DNA of 64,000 nucleotides from a virus. Positions 7,271 to 14,927 of the stretch are shown piece by piece. Each line of letters begins with the position of its first letter. Positions within the stretch are counted from its first letter, which is position 1. The notes beneath the pieces were generated by a model. That model had not been told where the DNA came from. It did no database searches and worked only from the letters and a program-made list of their open reading frames with translations. The DNA lies in the IMG/VR virus record IMGVR_UViG_3300046462_000310, positions 1 through 64,000 of that record; one strand, given 5' to 3'. The translations under genes and the position numbers were made by a program.

Positions 7271-8406
7271 TTTTTCTTCCTCGTTAAACTCGGCTTCTGT
7301 GTTCCACGCTCGAGCACTGGTTCAAGTGCGCTTTCGACAGCTTCTTTTGCTTCCTGCCAGGTGCACTTCTTTTTGGCGCGCACCTTTTCCTCGATGTCGT
7401 GCAGCTTTGGGTCACAGCAGCCAAGTATCTCGTCGCGCGACAGGTCGCCGCGTAGTGTGAGCAATGAGATCGCGCGCCGCGGATCCGTGATGTCTCGCGT
7501 CGGTTTCGGTTTGCCGAGCTGCCACGTATCTAGCCGACCAGATTCAACGCGGAACCGCGCTTCATCGCGCGCCAAGTCCTTGATGAACTCTGCAAACTGT
7601 ATCGACACGAGAACGTGATCGAGTTGTTCATCTGTGCACGTCGAAAGCGCCTGTTCCGCCGTGGACGCGCGCAGCGTCTTTGATCCCGTTGTGTTCGGGA
7701 CCAGCATTAAACCCTTTTGCACCTTCGCCTGGTAGGCCGAGCAAATCAGTTTGGCTTTACAATATCGACACCCATCCTCAGTTGCGACCAATGGAGCATC
7801 GTCACGTCGAGACACCAACCTGATATTAGTTAGTTCAGCCTTAGCGAACTCAATATCCTTGGAGGTGTAGCACGCCATCGTCACGCGTTGCTCGTATGGC
7901 AACCGAGGCTGCGTGATGGCAACAACTATGTTCTCCGGGTGCCACGCGTCGTAGCCAGCGATCGCATATGTGCGCAACTGGTAATTCGCCGCCGCCGGCG
8001 TGACTTCCTTGAATCCGAATTTTTTATCTGTTATGACCAATAGGCTAATAGCCGGATACAACCGCCACCGATCACAATGCCCAGGGGTTTCGCTCTCGGT
8101 GCCAGCCATTGCTATCAATTCCCGCTCCCTGCCTTCCTCGAATGGCTCGTTCTCTGGTATAGAAAACTTCTCAGTAACGTACGCGAATATGAACTCATCT
8201 AAGCCGTTCGATATTCGCAGGAGATGCTGTTGCTGTGGCCGCAGGACCGCGCGCTCAAGCTTAGGATTGGCGTCAAAACTATGGAGCAGTGTGCCCTCTT
8301 GAGACTGCGCAGAATCTTGATCCGGAAGACCCGCTTCCAATTTCTCGCTACCAGGGCAGATTTCCCTGCGGAAGATGTTACTGGCGCTCGTTACGGCCCT
8401 TAGCAT
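7267..8406 (-). CDS. DUF2800-type RecB/Cas4-like nuclease
   Basis: 379 residues. The PD-(D/E)XK core is visible: GHCDRW, then LLVITDKKFGFKEV (D...DxK), then the QLRTYA helix. A cysteine cluster follows (CRYCKAKLICSAY), as in iron-sulfur-containing RecB-family nucleases. DUF2800 proteins sit next to RecT-like annealing proteins in many phages and are thought to be the RecE-like 5'-3' exonuclease partner. Here the RecT-like gene is directly upstream, 4 bases apart. The N-terminus (SNIFRREICPGSEKLEAGL) matches the family's usual opening. Substrate polarity is inferred from the family. Confidence 0.85.
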   Translation of the reverse strand: MLRAVTSASNIFRREICPGSEKLEAGLPDQDSAQSQEGTLLHSFDANPKLERAVLRPQQQHLLRISNGLDEFIFAYVTEKFSIPENEPFEEGRERELIAMAGTESETPGHCDRWRLYPAISLLVITDKKFGFKEVTPAAANYQLRTYAIAGYDAWHPENIVVAITQPRLPYEQRVTMACYTSKDIEFAKAELTNIRLVSRRDDAPLVATEDGCRYCKAKLICSAYQAKVQKGLMLVPNTTGSKTLRASTAEQALSTCTDEQLDHVLVSIQFAEFIKDLARDEARFRVESGRLDTWQLGKPKPTRDITDPRRAISLLTLRGDLSRDEILGCCDPKLHDIEEKVRAKKKCTWQEAKEAVESALEPVLERGTQKPSLTRKKK

Positions 8407-8410
8407 TTAC

Positions 8411-9412
8411 TCAGGCCTTGTTAGCGAATTTAGAATCCAGTACACCCGATACAGAATCCCACTCTTCGATGAACGTATAGAGTTGATCGAGGGGGATCTT
8501 CTCAAGCGTGTCTTGCTCTTCCGTAGCCCACTCGTTAGCCTTGGCCACGGTGAGTAGTTGTTCGCGCGTGTAACCATTTTCGGCCAGACGCTTGTCGATT
8601 TCAGCTATGGTTTCCGCGAATGGACCTGATGCCCCGGACACCGGCGGCGTAGACGTACCAGCCTCGAACGGACTAGAGGGTTCAGCCGCCTTCTTATTCT
8701 GCTCTTCGGGCTCCTTAGACTTTCCCTTCTTTTTCGGCTCAGGTTTCGACTCCGGTTCGGTTGGCTGTGGGTTTTCCGGTGCATCCGTTATTTTCGAGAA
8801 CTTTGGCGACTCAATCACTGGGCCAGTAGAGCTAACTACCGTGCCTTCTACGTCGATTACTTCAGAGTCATCTTTCATCCCCATCAATACTTCAGGAGCG
8901 TACAGTCTGCCGAAGAATGTCGCGGCCCTGTAACGCAACATCAGCTCTGGCATCGTCTGCCACTTACTCCCGTTCTTACCGAACCAGCCCTCAGCCTTAG
9001 CCATCGCGATCGATGACGGTGGACCTTCGAGCTTCTCGTTGGTTCCCAGCTCCACCGCCCAGGCTGTGCACTGGCGCTTGTCGCCTTCGCCTTCCATCCT
9101 GAATCGCAGTGGAGAGAAATGACCGGTTGAGTTAATCGCCGCGATGATGAACTGGCTGCTCCACGCCGGTTTGCCGTGGACGATGTACAGGTTTTGCATC
9201 ACCGCCATCGGACTGGCGCCCATCCGCGCCGCCATTTCCAGGGCAATCAGGCAGTTGGGCAGATTGTTCTGGAATGATGTCGGGATGAGGCTCGACTTCG
9301 AGATTGCGGTAGCCATGCGCTGCGCGAGATCGAAGTTTGCCGGTGCGAGTAATGCCGCGGCCGCTAATGTGGTCGCGTTGTTTTGTGGTAGTGCTAGTGA
9401 TTTTTCAGTCAT
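8411..9412 (-). CDS. RecT-like single-strand annealing protein
   Basis: 333 residues. The core at about 30-190 carries LPNCLIALEMAARMGASP, NLYIVHGKPAWSSQFIIAAI and the conserved block around FGRLYAPEVLMGM, ending in SEVIDVEG. It is typical of RecT-family recombinases, which bind ssDNA and anneal homologous strands. A proline/lysine/glutamate-rich linker (about 205-255) leads to a small helical C-terminal module. With the nuclease downstream it forms a RecET-like recombination pair used in replication and recombination. Start ATG 9412 overlaps the preceding tiny gene. Confidence 0.85.
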   Translation of the reverse strand: MTEKSLALPQNNATTLAAAALLAPANFDLAQRMATAISKSSLIPTSFQNNLPNCLIALEMAARMGASPMAVMQNLYIVHGKPAWSSQFIIAAINSTGHFSPLRFRMEGEGDKRQCTAWAVELGTNEKLEGPPSSIAMAKAEGWFGKNGSKWQTMPELMLRYRAATFFGRLYAPEVLMGMKDDSEVIDVEGTVVSSTGPVIESPKFSKITDAPENPQPTEPESKPEPKKKGKSKEPEEQNKKAAEPSSPFEAGTSTPPVSGASGPFAETIAEIDKRLAENGYTREQLLTVAKANEWATEEQDTLEKIPLDQLYTFIEEWDSVSGVLDSKFANKA

Positions 9413-9536
9413 AATATCTGTCGTTTTCTAGGTCTAGGTTATCGTGTTGCTGTTGGTTGTGATTGTTGCGTCGTAACTGCGCGAAGTAGCAGTAAAGCCC
9501 GTAAAGAAAAAGTACCGCGCCTACAATGACGATCAT
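9405..9536 (-). CDS. Tiny membrane protein (43 aa) coupled to RecT-like gene
   Basis: Reading from ATG 9536 gives MIVIVGAVLFLYGLYCYFAQ followed by an Asn/Gln-rich tail. There is one membrane-spanning helix at residues 2-19. Its ATG shares ATGA with the upstream stop, and its TGA lies inside the start of the RecT-like gene, so it fits the operon's coupling pattern. Function unknown. Confidence 0.65.
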   Translation of the reverse strand: MIVIVGAVLFLYGLYCYFAQLRRNNHNQQQHDNLDLENDRYYD

Positions 9537-9784
9537 TGGTCGAGTAACTGGCGCAAGATCCCGCGCCATTTGTATGCCTTGTTAGTGTGATTGCTAATCC
9601 GGTGTTCAATAAGTTGCTGTACGACAGATTCAACGGTTGGCCGGGGTTTCCGTTTTCCGGGCGCTAAATACCCGCCTTCCACCAAGACGAACGTACCAAC
9701 TATGTTATTACCGATCCTGACCGACGAGTATTTAGACCCATTTGGGTAAGTATCTTCAGTGATATGAAAAGCACGGAGACTCAT
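9533..9784 (-). CDS. Small hypothetical protein (83 aa)
   Basis: Start ATG 9784 (MSLRAFHITEDTYPNGSKY) is fixed by the ATGA overlap. A beta-rich N-terminal half (SSVRIGNNIVGTFVLVEGGYL) is followed by helices with Gln and His. No family recognised. Confidence 0.65.
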   Translation of the reverse strand: MSLRAFHITEDTYPNGSKYSSVRIGNNIVGTFVLVEGGYLAPGKRKPRPTVESVVQQLIEHRISNHTNKAYKWRGILRQLLDQ

Positions 9785-10017
9785 TTGTGCCTTAGCGGGT
9801 ATTCCCTGAGTTTCCTGAGCTCCATTTTCTCCCGGCGAAAGCAGAACAATTGAAATTGCCGCTTGGCCAAGCGCGCGGCAACCTCGGCGTTCTCCGGTTG
9901 CCACCCATTGAATTGCGCACGACTCAGGCAGCGCGTCTGTGTCCGGGCAAAGGCGCCAATAAACCAGCCGGCGCGACGCGCCAGGAAGAGATAAACGACG
10001 ATCTTAACCTTGATCAT
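9781..10017 (-). CDS. Small basic protein with N-terminal hydrophobic segment
   Basis: 78 residues from ATG 10017 (MIKVKIVVYLFLARRAGWFIGAFARTQ). The tail is rich in Arg and Lys (KRQFQLFCFRREKMELRK). Possibly membrane-associated. ATGA overlaps at both ends define it. Confidence 0.6.
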   Translation of the reverse strand: MIKVKIVVYLFLARRAGWFIGAFARTQTRCLSRAQFNGWQPENAEVAARLAKRQFQLFCFRREKMELRKLREYPLRHK

Positions 10018-10328
10018 CGTATTGCCCCTCGCTTCACGTTCAACATATAAAGCGCCGCGTTCCAGGTTGCCCCGAACGCGATCAGTTCGAACACGCACTC
10101 CTCCACCAGTATGCCTTCCATGCTCTCGGTGGTAACGGGATGCAGCTTTCCGATCTGGCAACGCATAAAGGCATACTGATCGATTGGCTCCATAGTCCTG
10201 CAATCGAGCCCGCTCATAGCAACCGCATCTTCCCGCGTGTAACTACGCTCTGGATCCGGGACTACTGCCGGCGGGTTATCTTCCGCAGAGCTAAACGACT
10301 TGTGTAAATCGTCGATCTGGCAAATCAC
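10014..10328 (-). CDS. Hypothetical protein with GTG start
   Basis: I choose GTG 10328 because it makes GTGA with the upstream stop, like the other junctions in this operon. A longer reading would lie inside the neighbour. The 104-residue product (MICQIDDLHKSFSSAEDNP) has acidic and helical parts and ends in LYMLNVKRGAIR. No known motif. Confidence 0.6.
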   Translation of the reverse strand: MICQIDDLHKSFSSAEDNPPAVVPDPERSYTREDAVAMSGLDCRTMEPIDQYAFMRCQIGKLHPVTTESMEGILVEECVFELIAFGATWNAALYMLNVKRGAIR

Positions 10329-10702
10329 GACGCGCGCCTCCGTATAGCCATTTCTCTGTCGAACGAGATGATTTGAGCCATTGTCATCGAAACCCACTTG
10401 ATACCGCGGGACGCAAAGAACCGATCGCAAGCTGCGTCCATTTCCTTGATCTCGCGCTTGCTAGGCAATCCCTGGTAGGGAAGTTCCCGGAATCCGCATC
10501 TAACTTGGATGCCGTCACAAGTCTTGGCCGTCCTGAATACCTTTCTAGGTTTCAGTCGGCCACCGTTCGTGGATCTTACCCGATCGTAATACCTGCGCAT
10601 CCGAAGCGCGTCCTCATTCGGGTTATCGCCCAGTGGTCGTCCACGTCCACGTTTCGACAGCGTTCCGCTGTCAAGACAGCCGGTTAAATCTTGAAAACTC
10701 AT
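10325..10702 (-). CDS. Hypothetical basic protein, palindrome near its 5' end
   Basis: 125 residues. ATG 10702 has an ideal AGGAGG eight bases upstream, so the start is secure. The dispersed palindrome at 10656-10672 is translated as residues LDSGTLSKR just after the start. The remainder is basic (GRGRPLGDNPNEDALRMRR), with KREIKEMDAACDRFFASRG. It could be a DNA-binding protein; the family is not recognised. Confidence 0.7.
   Translation of the reverse strand: MSFQDLTGCLDSGTLSKRGRGRPLGDNPNEDALRMRRYYDRVRSTNGGRLKPRKVFRTAKTCDGIQVRCGFRELPYQGLPSKREIKEMDAACDRFFASRGIKWVSMTMAQIISFDREMAIRRRAS
10656..10672. repeat. Dispersed palindrome copy 2 (GACAGCGTTCCGCTGTC)
   Basis: Perfect 7-bp arms; within codons 11-16 of the 10325-10702 gene. 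Confidence 0.85.
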
Positions 10703-10923
10703 TGTGTAATCCTCCTTGGTTTTTGTATCAACGCCTTAGTCGCCGTCCGCACCCCGCGCGCTATAATGATCCCGTCCTTGTTCGTCACACAGATGGAGTT
10801 CGGCCCAATCGATACCGTATTCTCGCCGCACGAAGAAAGGGCTTTATCCCCGAACCTTACCTTGGACTGTGCCTGTAAAAGACAAATTGCATTTCGCACC
10901 GCGTCATTGTGTGGGTCCCTCAT
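10699..10923 (-). CDS. Small hypothetical protein (74 aa)
   Basis: Contains FGDKALSSCGENTVSIGPNS, probably a small beta domain. Coupled by ATGA to both neighbours. Its last codons contain the AGGAGG of the next gene. Function unknown. Confidence 0.65.
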   Translation of the reverse strand: MRDPHNDAVRNAICLLQAQSKVRFGDKALSSCGENTVSIGPNSICVTNKDGIIIARGVRTATKALIQKPRRITQ

Positions 10924-11156
10924 TGTACCGTCGCCTTTCCGTTTGCCGCCTTCCGAATCAACGCTTCCGCCTCCGCGATATATTTCGTTGGCAGAAACGC
11001 GCGCAGCGCCATGTTCATGGTCTGCGAGATCGTGTGCGTGGTTTCCTTGTTGTAGAGCGCCAGTGCGTGAGCAATAACGTCGTTAGCGCGAAACTGAGGC
11101 CGAGTGCTTATCGGCTTCTCGTTAGGAGTGATTAAGCGAGATTTAGATACCGGCAT
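10920..11156 (-). CDS. First gene of early minus operon, hypothetical (78 aa)
   Basis: MPVSKSRLITPNEKPISTRP leads to a helical segment (ANDVIAHALALYNKETTHTI) and a Lys/Ala C-terminus. It is the promoter-proximal gene of the operon running down to the Xis-like gene. No Shine-Dalgarno is visible before ATG 11156. It might be a small regulator or anti-repressor, but there is no motif to prove it. Confidence 0.6.
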   Translation of the reverse strand: MPVSKSRLITPNEKPISTRPQFRANDVIAHALALYNKETTHTISQTMNMALRAFLPTKYIAEAEALIRKAANGKATVQ

Positions 11157-11353
11157 AAAAGAAAAAGGCCATTTGCCAGTATCAGATTCCGCCTTGCTTC
11201 TGGGGTCAGGTTTTGGCTGATGGGGTTCATGGATGCGTCCTTGTTTATCGCTGTCTGACAGTGACTACAAGACTTTTTTTAAAATTTCTTCATTTTTGTC
11301 TGACAAATTTAAATCTTTTACTGTATATGAGGTGCGGTTGGAACGAGTTAGAT
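11157..11353. promoter_or_regulatory. Divergent control region between early operon and regulator operon
   Basis: An A/T-rich intergenic region. It holds perfect palindromes CTGTCTGACAG (11251-11261) and TTTGTCTGACAAA (11295-11307), sharing the core TGTCTGACA. A plausible rightward promoter is CTGACA (11300-11305), 16 bp, then TGTATA. A third core copy lies at 11742-11750, just before the next gene. The pattern looks like a phage genetic switch with operators. The bound repressor is probably one of the ribbon-helix-helix-like genes to the right. Confidence 0.55.
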
Positions 11354-11680
11354 GTGAAAAAACAACACGAAAAAGAAGAGAACCATAAGAAGGCGCACCC
11401 CGGCGATTATCCGAAGATCGAAGGCCGCATTAGCCCGTTGTTGAACCTCGCGCTTGAGCTCTACATGCGCGACCGGCATCTGGAGAACCGTAGCGAGGTG
11501 CTCAAGAGCGCCCTGGGACAGTTTCTCGAGCGCGAAGGCTACCTGGTGAAAACCGTTGGAGAAGAAGTGGGGGAATACAAAGTCACCACTCCGGAGGAAC
11601 GCGCAACCATTCAAAAAAAGATCGGATTCATTCCCCAAGCAGTTCGGGAGCAACTGCTGAGATTCACTCCCGGGATGTGA
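11354..11680 (+). CDS. Ribbon-helix-helix-like regulator
   Basis: 108 residues from GTG 11354 (MKKQHEKEENHKK); ATG 11327 is an alternative nine codons earlier but overlaps the -10 element. The core YPKIEGRISPLLNLALELYM, then SEVLKSALGQFLEREGY, reads as a short beta strand plus two helices, as in Arc/MetJ-type DNA-binding dimers. First gene of the plus-strand operon behind the TGTCTGACA palindromes, so it may be a lysogeny regulator. Confidence 0.6.
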   Translation: MKKQHEKEENHKKAHPGDYPKIEGRISPLLNLALELYMRDRHLENRSEVLKSALGQFLEREGYLVKTVGEEVGEYKVTTPEERATIQKKIGFIPQAVREQLLRFTPGM

Positions 11681-11741
11681 AGAAAATGGCATGAAGGTGC
11701 GAGGTAATGCCCTACATTTTTCCACGCGTAAAGAAAAAAAG

Positions 11742-11750
11742 TGTCTGACA
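11742..11750. promoter_or_regulatory. Third TGTCTGACA box
   Basis: Same 9-bp palindrome core as in the divergent region, ending 6 bases before ATG 11757. Binding here would block initiation or transcription of the second regulator. Confidence 0.5.
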
Positions 11751-11756
11751 ACTTTT

Positions 11757-12029
11757 ATGAGGTCCAAAATCATTAGCTTTCGCGCACCGGCGCCGCTCTA
11801 CGACGCCATGATGCAGTTGTGCCGTGATAACGGCTACGGGGAACTCTCAAACTTTATGATCGCGATTGCACTTCTCTCCATTCAAGATTCCCGCCGTCCC
11901 AACTGGATCAAACACATCGCGAACGCCAAACCTAAGATACAGGATTTTATGATCGACAGACTGCTTAAGTGGCCACAGGACAAGGAAGGCATGGTCGAGG
12001 CGATGAGGCGCATGGATATAAACAAATGA
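11757..12029 (+). CDS. Small regulator-like protein (90 aa)
   Basis: Start ATG 11757 (MRSKIISFRAPAPLYDAMMQ). SFRAPAPLYDAMMQLCRDN, then LSNFMIAIALLSIQ, fits a ribbon-helix-helix layout (strand, helix, turn, helix). The TGTCTGACA box directly upstream suggests autoregulation or control by a neighbour. Overlaps the next gene by ATGA. Confidence 0.6.
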   Translation: MRSKIISFRAPAPLYDAMMQLCRDNGYGELSNFMIAIALLSIQDSRRPNWIKHIANAKPKIQDFMIDRLLKWPQDKEGMVEAMRRMDINK

Positions 12030-12415
12030 CCGACCGACAATACAAACCCGATTTGAGCGTCCGATACTCTCCCCGCGTCTCGCGACGACTGCGAAACGCC
12101 GTCAACGCCGTGTGCCTCGCCTGCGACATGCCAGAGGCCGATGTCCTGCGCTACAGCTTTGAAGCCGCCGTATTGACCGCCAGGACGCGCCTACGACGCG
12201 CTACAGCGTCCGATCCTGGTCCGCTTGACGCAATGATCACCGTCCGCACCAGCCGGCGCATACAGGGCCGCGTAGCGGAGCTGTGGCGCCGTTACCCTAA
12301 TGTCCTGAAAGCCGATCTACTCCGCGCGCTCGTGGATTCAATTCTCAGCGTCGCCCGACACCGAGGCATGGCTTATGTAATGAGACTCAGAGAAGAAGCC
12401 TTGCGAAAATTGTAA
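12026..12415 (+). CDS. Small Arg-rich protein, possible tandem ribbon-helix-helix
   Basis: 129 residues from ATG 12026. Two similar segments can be seen: LSVRYSPRVSRRLRNAVNAV with ADVLRYSFEAAVL, and DAMITVRTSRRIQGRVAELW with ADLLRALVDSIL. Each matches strand-helix-helix, so the protein could be a fused pseudo-dimer DNA-binding protein. Highly Arg-rich. Precedes the IS-split gene by 45 bases. Confidence 0.6.
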   Translation: MTDRQYKPDLSVRYSPRVSRRLRNAVNAVCLACDMPEADVLRYSFEAAVLTARTRLRRATASDPGPLDAMITVRTSRRIQGRVAELWRRYPNVLKADLLRALVDSILSVARHRGMAYVMRLREEALRKL

Positions 12416-12466
12416 ATAAAGTGGTTGCGGGTATTTGGCCTTCCCAATACTTGAAGGCGATGAATG

Positions 12467-12474
12467 AAAAAAAC
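12467..12474. repeat. Target-site duplication, left copy (AAAAAAAC)
   Basis: Identical 8 bp at 14943-14950, directly outside the terminal inverted repeats. Confidence 0.85.
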
Positions 12475-12490
12475 GGTATTGGGTCCGATT
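12475..12490 (+). repeat. Left terminal inverted repeat of the IS
   Basis: GGTATTGGGTCCGATT; pairs with 14927-14942. Confidence 0.88.
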
Positions 12491-12521
12491 GGAGGGATTG
12501 GACTAAGTGAGCCGGCGCTCG

Positions 12522-13136
12522 CTATCGAGCGGAGATCCCGCCACCCTCAAAAAATGGCATAGATTTCTTAAAAAATTCCACTCCATCAAGTTGAGAAACC
12601 TCTTTGATGTCGAAATTCTCAGGGATGTATTCAGCCATCAACTTAGTCAAGGAACTGGCCTGGGGCATGGTGCCAGCCGGAAGCCAAAACACAAAACGAA
12701 TCATCAGAACGCTCATGCAGGGCGTTCGGTACTTAAACACAGCTTCAAAAACCCAAACCGTCGCGGCAAGCAGCATGATGTTTCGATCAGGAACAAAATC
12801 TAAGACCTTAGTAAGATCGCGCGATGAGTGTCTTATGAAGTCGTATGCACCGGTCAATTGCTCGTGCCCGATTATTTCTGTCAGCCATAGCTTCAATCCG
12901 CTTTCGCTCGTTATATCGGACAGGGTTCGATATGCCGCTGACGCTAAAACGTGAACGCACAAATAGTCTCCGTTATGGAACCAAAGCCGTATCGCGGTAT
13001 CTATCAGCCGTACCAAAATCTCCTCGCGGTTTATTACCACCATGCTGCCGATCTCGATTGCTCTCTCTCTTGCAACAATTTGTTCCGGCGTGAGGGGTTT
13101 GGGGTTGCCTCTTCTGCTCTTTCTGCCCTTGCCCAT
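12522..13136 (-). CDS. IS passenger gene A: helical hypothetical protein (204 aa)
   Basis: From ATG 13136 (MGKGRKSRRGNPKPLTPEQ) the protein has a basic tail, then helical segments with VRLIDTAIRLWFHNGDYL and LAATVWVFEAVFK. It resembles an uncharacterised family common in environmental bacteria, with phrases like IDTAIKLWF...DPVSIHTLTAAAY. No catalytic motif is known to me. It sits 15 bases after gene B on the same strand and ends 46 bp from the left IS end. It may be cargo that benefits the host of the element. Confidence 0.7.
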   Translation of the reverse strand: MGKGRKSRRGNPKPLTPEQIVARERAIEIGSMVVINREEILVRLIDTAIRLWFHNGDYLCVHVLASAAYRTLSDITSESGLKLWLTEIIGHEQLTGAYDFIRHSSRDLTKVLDFVPDRNIMLLAATVWVFEAVFKYRTPCMSVLMIRFVFWLPAGTMPQASSLTKLMAEYIPENFDIKEVSQLDGVEFFKKSMPFFEGGGISAR

Positions 13137-13151
13137 CTGACAAGCAAGCAA

Positions 13152-13604
13152 TTACACCAACTTATTCTGCACAAGGTAAGCGCGGCCTTTTGGAGAAATT
13201 CCCAATGTGGCGGGTCTATCTGTTCCCATCCACGCGCTTTTTATACCAGTGCTGGTCCATTGAACCATGCCAGCGTCGATTAGAGCGTCCTTATGATAAT
13301 TGGCCAACCCGACATCAATTCCAAGCTGCTGCGCGATTGCTGCAACCGAAAGATCCTGGTTAAAAAGCAATCCAAGGAAATTGATTTCTATTTCTTCGAT
13401 TATGCGAGTTTTTGGGCGAAAGCTATCAAGTTCTTTTTCAAGGTTTGCCATCTTCGTTTTAAGCTCCGCGTTCTCCGTCGTGAGCGTTTCGATCTCCTTA
13501 GTAAGCAGTCCGAGCTTCTTCTCCTGAAGATCAATTACATCTTTTTTGACTCCGGCATTTCTGAACGCATTTGCGATGCTATTCGCGATCTCCTGCCAGT
13601 TCAT
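13152..13604 (-). CDS. IS passenger gene B: coiled coil plus winged-helix protein
   Basis: 150 residues from ATG 13604 (MNWQEIANSIANAFRNAG). A coiled coil covers about residues 30-75 (LTKEIETLTTENAELKTKMA). A winged helix follows at about 85-150 (FLGLLFNQDLSVAAIAQQLG, ANYHKDALIDAGMV, LGISPKGRAYLV). It looks like a dimeric sensor or transcription factor. The frame is open further to TTG 13658. Pairing with gene A suggests a regulator-effector unit, which is inference. Confidence 0.75.
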   Translation of the reverse strand: MNWQEIANSIANAFRNAGVKKDVIDLQEKKLGLLTKEIETLTTENAELKTKMANLEKELDSFRPKTRIIEEIEINFLGLLFNQDLSVAAIAQQLGIDVGLANYHKDALIDAGMVQWTSTGIKSAWMGTDRPATLGISPKGRAYLVQNKLV

Positions 13605-13687
13605 TCCGAGCCAGTAAATCAGAGTCCGAACGCCTCTGACAACCCGATAATTCGACAAGTATGCAACAAAATCGTATATGTGGATTC

Positions 13688-13876
13688 ATGGCAGACCGTG
13701 ATGCTAACAAAGAGGCTCTCGATCAAGTCGAGCGCGTTACCGAATCAGAGCCGCTCCAAGGCGATGATTTGCTGGAGTCGCGCGACCTCAGGCAGCAGTT
13801 ACGCGAGGCCAAAGAGCATCTCAATTCCGACGAAGCCAGCTCGCCAAAAGACGGTCGAGAAGGCCGGAAAAGTTAG
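13688..13876 (+). CDS. Doubtful small charged ORF in the IS
   Basis: 62 residues (MADRDANKEALDQVERVTES), charged and helical. It has no Shine-Dalgarno and its 3' part is antisense to the better-supported gene at 13821-13988. Composition looks more protein-like than random, so it is kept at low confidence. Confidence 0.3.
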   Translation: MADRDANKEALDQVERVTESEPLQGDDLLESRDLRQQLREAKEHLNSDEASSPKDGREGRKS

Positions 13877-13988
13877 GCTCTTTTTCCTTAGCCCTCTCCG
13901 CGTTTTCCTGTGTCAGGGTGACGGTGTAAGCCGCTTTTCCTTCAGGCTTTCGGCCAGCTCCCTCTCGTTTACCGCCTCTCTTTTTCAT
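13821..13988 (-). CDS. Small ribbon-helix-helix-like DNA-binding protein of the IS (55 aa)
   Basis: Reading from ATG 13988 gives a basic N-terminus (KKRGGKREGAGRKPEG) like the GGxRxGAGRK leader of many small phage and plasmid DNA-binding proteins. AAYTVTLTQENAERAKEKE (strand then helix) and FSGLLDRLLASWLRRN (second helix) follow. It diverges from the transposase across three ATACGTAT-type boxes, so it is a likely repressor of transposase. Confidence 0.65.
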   Translation of the reverse strand: MKKRGGKREGAGRKPEGKAAYTVTLTQENAERAKEKEPNFSGLLDRLLASWLRRN

Positions 13989-13996
13989 TTGAAACA

Positions 13997-14065
13997 ATAC
14001 GTATCTTTTCTATTGACTAAGATTGAATCTATACGTATTCTTTCAACCAGTCAAGAAACACGTAT
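13997..14065. promoter_or_regulatory. ATACGTAT operator cluster and transposase promoter
   Basis: Perfect 8-bp palindrome ATACGTAT at 13997-14004 and 14031-14038, with a near copy (ACACGTAT, 14058-14065) reaching the transposase ATG. A -35 TTGACT with 17-bp spacing to TATTCT gives a rightward promoter overlapping box 2. Box 1 overlaps the likely -10 of the leftward gene. Confidence 0.55.
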
Positions 14066-14927
14066 GGCAAATAAAAGACTCTCTAAAGATAAGCAGGCTT
14101 TAGTTTTGGCTGCGCTGTGCGAAGGCACGCCAATCCGCGCGTGTGCACGCATGTTCAAGACTAGCAAGAACGCTATCAAGCGTGTCATTCGCGAAACCGG
14201 AGAGGCCTTCGCGGATTACATGGACAAGGAATTTCGCGATCTTCCATGCAGCCGAATCGAGATGGATGAGCAATGGCAATATGTCGGCGCTCACGGAAGC
14301 AGGCTAATTAAGCCTGAGTCCGAACGCGGCGATTTCTGGCTATGGTGCTGCATCGACGCTGACACAAAGCTTGTCTTTTCGCATCGTGTCGGAAAGCGCG
14401 ATTGGTGGACAGGAAACCAGTTTGTGGAGGATGTTCGCAATCGCGTGAGGCTTCCCGTCCAGATCGCGACCGACAATCACAGGCCATACGCTTTTCATAT
14501 CCGGCAGCACTTCGGGTATGAGGGGTACGCTTACGGAACAGAAACAAAGATATTCGGCGCGCCGAAACTGACCGATGGCACGCTGGCACGTCTTGGACGC
14601 AATGAAGGCGTTCGCAAGATGGAGACAGCGGAGCGCAAGGTTGTAATAGGCGCGCCGGACTTAGAAAGCCTCACTACGAGTCATATAGAGCGGGCATTTC
14701 TGACCGTGCGGCAAGAGCTCAAGCGATTTGAACGCAAGGGTCTTGGCTACAGCAAGAGCCTCGAAATGCACAAGCTGGCCGTGGCGCTCCACTTTGGCGT
14801 CTACAACTTCGTTCGAAAACATCACACGCTAGGGACAACGCCAGCAGTCGCGGCAGGGCTTGAAGAGAAGCCGTGGAGTTTAGAACAGGTCATTGAAATG
14901 ACGGCGGCTTACTGGGCGACCAGATGA
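14064..14927 (+). CDS. IS1-like DDE transposase
   Basis: 287 residues from ATG 14064 (MANKRLSKDKQALVLAALCE). An N-terminal helix-turn-helix (CEGTPIRACARMFKTSKNAI) precedes the catalytic core. First Asp is in IEMDEQWQYVG, second Asp in QIATDNHRPYAF, Glu in SHIERAFLTVRQE, and the end NFVRKHHTLGTTPAVAAGL is typical of IS1-type transposases in environmental bacteria. The stop TGA overlaps both the right terminal repeat and a new ATG for the next gene. The frame is open far upstream, but ATG 14064 fits the operator layout. Confidence 0.88.
   Translation: MANKRLSKDKQALVLAALCEGTPIRACARMFKTSKNAIKRVIRETGEAFADYMDKEFRDLPCSRIEMDEQWQYVGAHGSRLIKPESERGDFWLWCCIDADTKLVFSHRVGKRDWWTGNQFVEDVRNRVRLPVQIATDNHRPYAFHIRQHFGYEGYAYGTETKIFGAPKLTDGTLARLGRNEGVRKMETAERKVVIGAPDLESLTTSHIERAFLTVRQELKRFERKGLGYSKSLEMHKLAVALHFGVYNFVRKHHTLGTTPAVAAGLEEKPWSLEQVIEMTAAYWATR

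Noticed and set aside
9439-9633. 64-codon minus frame between RecT-like gene and its neighbour
   Set aside because: The 43-residue membrane frame at 9405-9536 fits the ATGA coupling at both ends; this one fits neither.
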